Assembly: GCA_022566235.1 (NCBI GenBank)
Contig: JADFJI010000138.1
Span: 1-6,476 of the forward strand
Direction: 5' to 3'
Origin: Chloroflexota bacterium
GTDB taxonomy: Bacteria > Chloroflexota > Dehalococcoidia > Plut-88900
DNA: 6,476 nucleotides
Shown in pieces: positions 1 through 5,561 of this stretch; position 1 is the first letter of the stretch, and each line of letters opens with the position of its first letter. The notes beneath the pieces were generated by a model that had not been told where the DNA came from, did no database searches, and worked only from the letters and a program-made list of their open reading frames with translations. The position numbers and the translations under genes are program-made.

Positions 1-1
1 C

Positions 2-745
2 GCGGCCTTCTACGGGGCGGGGCACGCCCTCCTACCGGGGCATGGAAAGAGCATGGTGGCCGCCTACCTCGTCGGGACACGGGGAAAAGTTCGCGACGCC
101 TTCATTCTAGGCGGGGCCGCCACGGTGGCACACACGGCGAGCATCTTCGCGATCGGCCTGTTGCTGATATGGGTCTTCTACGCCACGATGGATCGGACCC
201 AGGCGGTGATCCAGACGTGGGTAGGAATTGGCTCCGGTGTCCTGGTCGGTGGGATCGGCGCATTCTTGTTGCCGCGACGATTCCGGGCGTGGCGAAGCCG
301 CGACCTGGCTCACGATCACGATCATCATCATGGTCATGACCACGGCCACGACCACCACGGCCACTCCCACGATCACGACCATCCACACACCGGCGATTCG
401 CGCAGGATGCGCCTCGCGAGTCTGATTTCTCTGGGGATAAGCGGCGGGGCGGTTCCGTGTCCGGCGGGTCTCGTCGTGATCATCCTCGCCTTCACGAGGA
501 AGGAGCCGGTGCTCGGGATCGGCCTCCTCTTCGCCTTCAGCCTCGGGCTGGGGTTGGTGCTCGTCTCGATCGGCGTGGTCCTGGTTCTCGGGAAATCGAC
601 TCTGGCCGCACGTACGGGCATTGGCGAAGATAGCCGTTGGATACGCGCCTTGCCCGTCATCAGCTCTGCACTGATCATCATCGTGGGCTTCGCCATCTCG
701 TACCAGGCCTACCTGGAAGGGGTAAACAAGGGCGTCCTCGGTTAG
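2..745 (+). CDS. NicO/RcnA-family nickel/cobalt transporter, 5'-truncated by window edge
   Basis: Integral membrane transporter of the NicO (RcnA-like) family, which moves Ni2+/Co2+ across the cytoplasmic membrane; RcnA-type members are exporters. The frame is open from base 2, so the ATG at 53 is internal and the true start lies upstream. Visible: 247 residues. Fragment residues 5-16 carry the family signature GAGHALLPGHGK, followed by HTASIF at 44-49, and GGAVPCPAGLVVI at 148-160 is the second conserved motif. Hydrophobic segments lie at about 35-60, 70-90, 138-164, 169-194 and 212-238. A cytosolic-type loop at 104-129 has 15 His and 6 Asp in 26 residues, typical of metal-handling loops in this family. 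The TAG stop is at 743-745. Direction (export rather than uptake) is inferred from resemblance to RcnA, not shown. It is convergent with mmsA and could be co-transcribed with the small ORF that follows. Confidence 0.9.
   Translation, partial: AAFYGAGHALLPGHGKSMVAAYLVGTRGKVRDAFILGGAATVAHTASIFAIGLLLIWVFYATMDRTQAVIQTWVGIGSGVLVGGIGAFLLPRRFRAWRSRDLAHDHDHHHGHDHGHDHHGHSHDHDHPHTGDSRRMRLASLISLGISGGAVPCPAGLVVIILAFTRKEPVLGIGLLFAFSLGLGLVLVSIGVVLVLGKSTLAARTGIGEDSRWIRALPVISSALIIIVGFAISYQAYLEGVNKGVLG
311..388 (+). repeat. Low-complexity His/Asp-codon tract (metal-binding loop)
   Basis: This is a CAY/GAY-rich tract inside the transporter gene, encoding 26 residues of which 15 are His, 6 Asp and 3 Gly, mostly as H-D, H-H and H-G-H units. 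It lies between two hydrophobic segments. Such loops bind Ni2+/Co2+/Zn2+ in NicO and cation-efflux proteins. Its repetitiveness makes it prone to length variation between strains, and it creates long spurious ORFs on other frames. Confidence 0.85.
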
Positions 746-768
746 TGCACCTGTCTGGAATACATCGT

Positions 769-784
769 CATGAGGTGACTCATG
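769..784 (+). promoter_or_regulatory. Perfect inverted repeat over the start site of the small ORF
   Basis: CATGAG (769-774), GTGA (775-778), CTCATG (779-784) forms a perfect 6-bp stem. As RNA the loop is GUGA, which fits the GNRA tetraloop pattern. The Shine-Dalgarno-like GAGGTGA (772-778) and the ATG (782-784) of the downstream ORF both lie inside it, so folding would hide the initiation site. It could equally be a DNA-binding palindrome or chance. There is no T-run after it, so it is not an intrinsic terminator. Confidence 0.4.
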
Positions 785-961
785 CATCCGGAGCAGAACC
801 CTTCAGGCGGCATCTTGCCAGGCGTCATCGTCGCCGGCCTGCTCGTGCTCTCCATCGGCGGAGGAGCAGCGTTCTGGACCTGGAAACATGCGACGCAGGT
901 GCAGGACGGAGGGTGTTGCCCCCGCCTTTCGAGGCCTCTAAACTCCCGCTCTTTCACGTGA
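782..961 (+). CDS. Small single-pass membrane protein, 59 aa, unknown function
   Basis: Not a family I recognise. The ORF runs from ATG at 782 to TGA at 959-961 and begins 36 nt after the transporter stop on the same strand. GAGGTGA lies just upstream, leaving only 3 nt before the ATG (6 nt counted from GAGG). The product has a short polar N-terminus (residues 1-10, MHPEQNPSGG), one clear hydrophobic helix at about 11-34 (ILPGVIVAGLLVLSIGGGAA, then FWTW) and a basic, polar tail with a Cys-Cys pair at 45-46. The aromatic FWTW followed by Lys looks like a membrane-interface end. The tail after about residue 44 reads less like conserved protein and may be poorly constrained. It fills the gap up to the convergent mmsA stop 26 nt away. 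Inference: a possible accessory peptide of the metal transporter. Alternatively it is a spurious ORF; no homology check was possible. Confidence 0.5.
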   Translation: MHPEQNPSGGILPGVIVAGLLVLSIGGGAAFWTWKHATQVQDGGCCPRLSRPLNSRSFT

Positions 962-987
962 CTGTCTTAGCCTGCTTGTTGGTACCG

Positions 988-2478
988 TTAGAACCAGCGG
1001 GTGATGACCACCTTCTTCTCGGTGAAGAACTCGATGGCGTCTTGCCCCTGCCCGTGCAGGTCGCCGAAGAAGGACTCCTTCATGCCACTGAAGGGAAAGA
1101 AGGAGATGGGGGCAGCCACCCCGACGTTGATGCCCACGTTGCCGACGGGGACACGATGCTTGAATTCCCGAGCCGATTTCCCGTCGGAGGTGAAGATGCT
1201 GGCGGCGTTGCCGTAGCGGTTGGCCTCGATGATTCCTATGGCTTCATCCAGGTCTTTGACCCGGATGATGGCGGCCACGGGGCCGAAGATCTCCTCCTGG
1301 GCGATGGTCATGTCCGGCGTTACCTCGTCGAAGACACAAGGGCCGATAAAAGCGCCATCGGGGCAGCCCTCCACCGACACCCCGCGACCGTCCAAAATGA
1401 GCTTGGCCCCTTCCTTGACACCCTGGTCGATGTAACCCAGGACCTTGTCCTGGTGTTTTTTGGAGATCACGGGCCCCATGTTGGCGCTCTCGTCCAGGCC
1501 GTTGCCCACCCTGATCTTCTTAGCCGCCTCTAACAGCCGTTCCTTGATGGGCTCGTAGACATCCCCCACGGCAAGGAGCACCGAGCCTGCCAGACACCGC
1601 TGGCCTGCGCCCCCGTAGAAGGAGCCGATCAGGTTGTCCACCGTCTTGTCCAGCTGGGCGTCGGGCATGGCCACCATGAAGTTCTTGGCCCCACCCTGGC
1701 ACTGGGCCCTCTTCCCGTTGGCCGTGGCCTTCTGGTAGACGTACTTTGCCACCCCGGTGGAGCCTACGAAGGAAACGCCCCTGACCTCGGGGCTGTCCAG
1801 GAGAGCATCCACTACGCCCTTGGCGCCGTTCACCAGATTGATAACACCCTTGGGAATCCCCGTCTTATGGAGCAGTTCGATACAGAAATTGAGACTCAGG
1901 GGGACCTGCTCCGATGGCTTGAGGATGTAGGTGTTGCCGCAGGCTATGGCGTATGGCATGAACCACTGGGCCACCATGGCCGGGAAGTTGAAGGGGACTA
2001 TGGCACAGAAGACCCCCATGGGCTGCCTGAGGCAGTCCTCGTCGATGCCCCTGGCGATGTCCTCCAGGTTGTAGCCCATCATCAGTGAACCTGCGCCCGT
2101 GGCCACCTCCACGTTTTGAATCGCCCTCTGCACCTCGCCCCGGGCGTCGACTATCGACTTGCCGTTTTCCTGGGTGACGATTCGGGCCAGCTCTTCCTTG
2201 TGCTCCTCCAACAGGCTCTTGAATGCGAACAGGTACTGGGTCCGGTCTGGGGGAGGCACGTCCCGCCAGGACTTGAAGGCTTCATGGGCGGCCTGGACAG
2301 CCTGCCGGACCTCTTCCTCCGTGGATAGGGGCACTTCGGCAATCACGCCGCCCGTAGCCGGGTTGGTGACGTCCAGCCACTCCTTGGTAGTGGAGTCCAC
2401 CCACTGGCCGTTGATGTAGTTCTTAACCCTACCGTGGTACTGCTTCACCTCAAGCAGGACAGTCTGGGCTTGGGTCAT
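988..2478 (-). CDS. mmsA: Methylmalonate-semialdehyde dehydrogenase (CoA-acylating)
   Basis: NAD-dependent, CoA-acylating aldehyde dehydrogenase that converts methylmalonate semialdehyde to propionyl-CoA (and malonate semialdehyde to acetyl-CoA) with CO2 release, in valine, propionate or myo-inositol breakdown; cytosolic. It has 496 residues, the usual length. N-terminal part: YINGQWVDS (21-29), DVTNPATGG (36-44). Active-site features: PFNFP with Asn164, LKPSE with Lys187, GSTGVAKY (239-246) in the Rossmann region, catalytic Cys295 in GQRC, and EEIFGP with Glu396. At the position of the general-base Glu of hydrolytic ALDHs (ELGGK) it reads CQGGAKN (260-266), without Glu, as expected for the CoA-dependent subfamily. 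The start at 2478 was chosen over an in-frame ATG at 2547 because family similarity begins after it and GGAGGAGG lies 4 nt upstream. A generic succinate or betaine ALDH is the less likely alternative. Confidence 0.93.
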   Translation of the reverse strand: MTQAQTVLLEVKQYHGRVKNYINGQWVDSTTKEWLDVTNPATGGVIAEVPLSTEEEVRQAVQAAHEAFKSWRDVPPPDRTQYLFAFKSLLEEHKEELARIVTQENGKSIVDARGEVQRAIQNVEVATGAGSLMMGYNLEDIARGIDEDCLRQPMGVFCAIVPFNFPAMVAQWFMPYAIACGNTYILKPSEQVPLSLNFCIELLHKTGIPKGVINLVNGAKGVVDALLDSPEVRGVSFVGSTGVAKYVYQKATANGKRAQCQGGAKNFMVAMPDAQLDKTVDNLIGSFYGGAGQRCLAGSVLLAVGDVYEPIKERLLEAAKKIRVGNGLDESANMGPVISKKHQDKVLGYIDQGVKEGAKLILDGRGVSVEGCPDGAFIGPCVFDEVTPDMTIAQEEIFGPVAAIIRVKDLDEAIGIIEANRYGNAASIFTSDGKSAREFKHRVPVGNVGINVGVAAPISFFPFSGMKESFFGDLHGQGQDAIEFFTEKKVVITRWF

Positions 2479-2482
2479 GATT

Positions 2483-2490
2483 CCTCCTCC
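2483..2490 (-). promoter_or_regulatory. Strong Shine-Dalgarno deciding the mmsA start
   Basis: GGAGGAGG read on the minus strand, 4 nt before the ATG at 2478-2476. It favours this start over the in-frame ATG 69 nt upstream, whose extra 23 residues do not resemble the family N-terminus. Confidence 0.8.
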
Positions 2491-2515
2491 CCAGCACACA
2501 TAAGCCGCGGGCTGG
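2491..2515 (-). other. Possible leader hairpin of mmsA
   Basis: CCAGC (2511-2515, minus reading) can pair with GCTGG (2495-2491), with a 15-nt loop. An alternative small stem AGCC/GGCT at 2503-2513 competes with it. The hairpin abuts the Shine-Dalgarno. The stem is short and may be chance. Confidence 0.2.
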
Positions 2516-2527
2516 TCTATAGAGCAG

Positions 2528-2557
2528 ATGTTAAGTCTTGTGGGCATCGAGGGTCAA
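2528..2557 (-). promoter_or_regulatory. Candidate sigma-70-type promoter of mmsA
   Basis: On the minus strand TTGACC (2557-2552; 5 of 6 to the -35 consensus) is followed after 18 nt by TAACAT (2533-2528; 4 of 6 to the -10 consensus). It lies in the 110-bp gap between nuoN and mmsA, about 50 nt before the chosen start. The alternative ATG at 2547 would be upstream of this -10, which supports the shorter protein. The match is modest and was judged by eye; read-through from the nuo operon is the alternative. Confidence 0.35.
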
Positions 2558-2588
2558 GGCGATGAGGAGAAGGCTGTTGCATTTATCT

Positions 2589-4073
2589 CTAGGGCCCCGA
2601 TGCGAGAGAGGTGGCGGCGTTGGAGAAGAGGAGGGGTGTGGCCTCTTCGATGAGATGGACTATGGGGGCCGGGTAGACGCCCACCAGGAACACGACTCCT
2701 ATCAGCAGGGCCAGTAGCGCGGTAGTTACGGGGGGCACCTTCAAGCGTTCCACCGCGGTGGTTGACTCCTGAGGGTCCTGGGCAGGCTTCATGTACATTT
2801 GCTTGATCACCATAAGGTAGTAATAGACGGATATGAGACTGTTGATCATGGCGATAGCCGCCAGCCAGAGAAGACCTTCTCGGGCGGCAGCGGTGAACAG
2901 GTAGAACTTGATGGTGAATCCGGCGAAGAAGGGTAGCCCCGCCAGGGAGAAGAGGGACACGGTCAGGGCCAGGGCCAGCATGGGGGACCGCTCCGCCAGG
3001 CCTGCGAAATCGACGATCTGCTCCTTGCCCGTCAGGTTGAAGTAGATGATTATGCAGAGGAATGCAGCAAAGGTGGCGGCCGAGTAGCCCACCAGGTAGA
3101 GCATCAGGGCATTGGAGGCGGACTCCGAGAGGGCGGCGATCCCCACCATGATGAATCCGGCATGCCCGATGCTGGAGTAGGCCATCAGCCGTTTTATGCT
3201 GCTCTGGGAGATGGCCACCACGTTGCCTACGGTCATGGTCAGGGCCGCTAACACTGCGATGATGATCTTCCAGTCGTCCAGGGCGGGCATGAAGGCGGTG
3301 GCGAAGAGGCGCAGCATCAAGACGAAGCTGGCTGCCTTGGAGGCCACCGCAAGGTAAGCGGTAACGGGGACGGGGGCCCCCTCATAAACGTCGGGGGCCC
3401 ACATGTGGAAAGGCACCGCCACCACCTTGAAACCAAAGCCCACCACGATGAAAATAAGACCCGCCAGAAAGGCGGTACGAAGGTCGTCGCCCGCCTGTAG
3501 GGCCTCGGCTATTCCGGTGAAGGTGGTTGTGCCAACGGACCCGTAAATGAGGCTTATGCCATACAGGAGAAATGCGCTGGAGAAGGCGCCGATCAATATG
3601 TACTTGATTCCCGCCTCGTTGGACCGGGCCTCCCGCTTGGCGTAGGCGGCCATTATATAGAGGCAGAAGCTCAAGAGCTCCAGGGCGATGTATCCGGTGA
3701 GGAGCTCAGCGGCCGAGGCCATGAGCATCATGGCCAGGACAGAGACCATCACCAGGCCGTAGAACTCGCCGGGATTCTCCAGGTGTTTTGTCACGAAGTC
3801 CCGGGAGGCCAGCATCATCACGATTCCTACGATGGGAAAGAACACCTTGAAGAAGAGGGCGTATTCGTCCACCAGGAATATGCCACCGTAGAGGGAGCCC
3901 TCGTCCCCAAGCAGGCTGAAGACGGAGCCGATGACCGCCATGAGGCCGGCAACCCCCAGATAGGGCAGGTAGGCCTTCTTATCGGCGGGCAGAAACAGGT
4001 CTACCCCAAACATGACAAAGACCAGCCCTGCGAGTAGGAACTCCGGTACCAGCAGTGCGAAATCGATGTTCAT
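2589..4073 (-). CDS. nuoN: NADH-quinone oxidoreductase (complex I) subunit N
   Basis: Antiporter-like membrane subunit of respiratory complex I, the one nearest the peripheral arm of the three (L, M, N); it carries one of the proton-translocation paths in the cytoplasmic membrane. It has 494 residues, about the normal length, and is hydrophobic throughout. The functional charged residues are all present: Glu132 in ALELLSF (TM5), Lys216 in GFGFKVVAVPFHMWAPDVY (TM7), Lys246 in VASKAA (TM8) and Lys389 in GFTIKFY (TM12). These match E. coli NuoN E133, K217, K247 and K395. The motif PFHMWAPDVYEGAPVPV (221-237) separates NuoN from NuoM and NuoL. Its ATG overlaps the nuoM stop (ATGA, 4070-4073), so translation is probably coupled; no strong Shine-Dalgarno is seen close by. 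It is the last nuo gene of the unit, followed by a 110-bp gap and mmsA. Confidence 0.96.
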   Translation of the reverse strand: MNIDFALLVPEFLLAGLVFVMFGVDLFLPADKKAYLPYLGVAGLMAVIGSVFSLLGDEGSLYGGIFLVDEYALFFKVFFPIVGIVMMLASRDFVTKHLENPGEFYGLVMVSVLAMMLMASAAELLTGYIALELLSFCLYIMAAYAKREARSNEAGIKYILIGAFSSAFLLYGISLIYGSVGTTTFTGIAEALQAGDDLRTAFLAGLIFIVVGFGFKVVAVPFHMWAPDVYEGAPVPVTAYLAVASKAASFVLMLRLFATAFMPALDDWKIIIAVLAALTMTVGNVVAISQSSIKRLMAYSSIGHAGFIMVGIAALSESASNALMLYLVGYSAATFAAFLCIIIYFNLTGKEQIVDFAGLAERSPMLALALTVSLFSLAGLPFFAGFTIKFYLFTAAAREGLLWLAAIAMINSLISVYYYLMVIKQMYMKPAQDPQESTTAVERLKVPPVTTALLALLIGVVFLVGVYPAPIVHLIEEATPLLFSNAATSLASGP

Positions 4074-5542
4074 GTCAGAAGGGAGATCCTCTGGAGTATG
4101 GGTCCGACGCCGCTGTCAATCATGCTGGTGAAGGGCTGGGGGTACACGCCTCCGAATATCAGCACCGCCACCAGGCCGAGCATGGCCGCCCCCTCGAGAC
4201 GAGAGCAGTCGGGCAGCTTCTCCCAGCGGGGGTCCAGGGGGCCGAAGAAGACTTTGGCCAGGAGCCTGAGGATGTAAACGGCGGTTATGGCGGCGCCTAT
4301 GACGCCCAGGACACCTATCACGGGATAGGTCTTGAAGAGCCCCACGAATACCAGGAGCTCTGCGATGAACCCGCTGAGGCCCGGCAATCCCATCGAGGTG
4401 AGGCCGGCGACGGCGAAGAAGGTGGCCGTGATGCCCATCCTCTTAGAAAGCCCCTCCAGGATGGAGATGTCCCGGGTGTGGGTCCTGTCGTAGACTACCC
4501 CCACCAGTGCGAAGAAGAGGGCCGTCATGATCCCGTGGGAGAACATCTGATACACCGCTCCGGTCATGCCCCTCGGGTCCAGGGTAGCTATGCCCATCAG
4601 GACATATCCCATGTGGCTGATGCTGGAGTAGCCGATGACGTACTTCAGGTCCTTCTGGGACATAGCGGCTATGGCTCCGTAGATGACGTTCACCGTCGCC
4701 AGGCCCACCAGGACCAGCTTCCAGTCTTCGGCCCCCTGGGGTAACAGCTCCAGGGCCACGCGGATGATGCCGAAGGCCCCCAGCTTCATAAGCACTCCGG
4801 CATGGAGCATGCTCACCGAGGTGGGCGCGGCCACGTGGCCATCGGGTGACCAGGTGTGGAAGGGCCAGAGGCCCGCCAGCACCCCGAAGCCGAACATCAG
4901 GAGCGGGAACACGGCCCGCTGGAAACCGGAGCCGAACTCCGCTTCCTTCAGGTCCAGCAGGTTAAAGCTGCCCAACCCGCCTTCGATAAAGATAGCCAGT
5001 ATCCCAACCCAGACCAGGACGCTGCTGGCCACCAGATAAAGCACCAGCTTAAGGGCTCCGTACTCTTTCCTGGTGCTGCCCCACACCCCGATGAGCAGGT
5101 ACATGGGCACTACGGCCAGCTCGTAGAAGAAGAAGAGGAAGAACAGGTCCAGGGAGAGGAATACCCCGTAGACACCCGTGATCAGGACCATGAGCAGGGC
5201 GAAGAAGTCCTTGGTCCTGTAGTTGAGGTTCCAGGACATGAATATGGCCGTCACCATCACTATGCCGGTGAGCAGCACCATGGGGGTGGCGATGCCGTCC
5301 ACTCCCAGGTGGAATGTTACCCCCAGGTCTGATAGCCATTCGTACCTGTTGGTCTGGAACTGATAGCCCTGGAGGTCGTTATCGAAGGCCACGAAGATGT
5401 ATATGGAGAGCCCCAGGGTCAGGACGGAGATGACGGCTATGGCCAGCTTCATCAGCTCTCGCTGGTGGTCGGGAAGCGCAATGGCTATCAGTCCGCCAAG
5501 GACAGGCAGAAAGAGCAGGATGATAAGAACGTAGCTATCCAG
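4070..5542 (-). CDS. nuoM: NADH-quinone oxidoreductase (complex I) subunit M, CTG start
   Basis: Middle antiporter-like membrane subunit of complex I. From the CTG at 5542 it has 490 residues, near the usual NuoM length. The first ATG (5452) would give 460 residues and delete the first membrane helix (about residues 4-23, YVLIILLFLPVLGGLIAIAL). No ATG, GTG or TTG occurs in this frame between the upstream in-frame stop (5594-5596) and 5452, whereas AAGGAG sits 6 nt before the CTG. Seen: Glu141 in FFFYELAVVPMYLLIG (TM5, E. coli E144), Lys253 in GVLMKLGAFG (TM8, K265) and Glu395 in GLSGFIAELLVF (TM12, E407). In TM7, where classical NuoM has a lysine (K234), it reads GFGVLAGLWPFHTWSPDGH with none. 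It lies 19 nt after the nuoL stop and overlaps nuoN by 4 bp. Identity is secure; the start is inferred. Confidence 0.93.
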   Translation of the reverse strand: MDSYVLIILLFLPVLGGLIAIALPDHQRELMKLAIAVISVLTLGLSIYIFVAFDNDLQGYQFQTNRYEWLSDLGVTFHLGVDGIATPMVLLTGIVMVTAIFMSWNLNYRTKDFFALLMVLITGVYGVFLSLDLFFLFFFYELAVVPMYLLIGVWGSTRKEYGALKLVLYLVASSVLVWVGILAIFIEGGLGSFNLLDLKEAEFGSGFQRAVFPLLMFGFGVLAGLWPFHTWSPDGHVAAPTSVSMLHAGVLMKLGAFGIIRVALELLPQGAEDWKLVLVGLATVNVIYGAIAAMSQKDLKYVIGYSSISHMGYVLMGIATLDPRGMTGAVYQMFSHGIMTALFFALVGVVYDRTHTRDISILEGLSKRMGITATFFAVAGLTSMGLPGLSGFIAELLVFVGLFKTYPVIGVLGVIGAAITAVYILRLLAKVFFGPLDPRWEKLPDCSRLEGAAMLGLVAVLIFGGVYPQPFTSMIDSGVGPILQRISLLT

Positions 5543-5548
5543 GTACGG

Positions 5549-5554
5549 CTCCTT
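5549..5554 (-). promoter_or_regulatory. Shine-Dalgarno before the CTG start of nuoM
   Basis: AAGGAG on the minus strand followed by the 6-nt spacer CCGTAC and then CTG (5542-5540). It lies in the 19-nt gap between the nuoL TAA and nuoM. Placement is ideal for initiation at the CTG and far too distant (96 nt) to serve the ATG at 5452. Confidence 0.7.
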
Positions 5555-5561
5555 TAAGTTA

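Noticed and set aside
703..716. Inverted repeat CCAGG-CCTA-CCTGG near the end of the transporter gene as a terminator
   Set aside because: It is inside the coding sequence, has only a 5-bp stem and is not followed by a T-run.
742..957. Minus-strand ORF (71 codons, GTG start) with several Cys, opposite the small membrane peptide
   Set aside because: Its Cys pairs looked like possible metal-binding motifs, but it has no good Shine-Dalgarno, no conserved spacing and overlaps the better-supported plus-strand ORF.
905..987. Possible bidirectional terminator between the convergent genes (GGG...CCC at 911-922, GAGGCCTC at 931-938)
   Set aside because: Stems are 3-4 bp or simple restriction-site palindromes, and no U-tract follows on either strand.
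637..1533. A 298-codon plus-strand ORF spanning the transporter end, the gap and the 3' part of mmsA
   Set aside because: It runs antisense to clearly conserved mmsA sequence (EEIFGP and the C-terminus) and overlaps the transporter in another frame. Its product has no coherent domain or membrane pattern; it is a by-product of GC-rich coding sequence.
2479..2547. Longer mmsA starting at the ATG at 2547 (519 aa)
   Set aside because: The 23 extra residues are unlike the family N-terminus, the candidate -10 lies inside them, and the ATG at 2478 has an excellent Shine-Dalgarno.
4055..5332. Long plus-strand ORFs opposite nuoM (4055-4744 and 4856-5332)
   Set aside because: These are antisense shadows of a strongly conserved gene; the products are rich in His, Gln, Glu and Gly with no recognisable fold.
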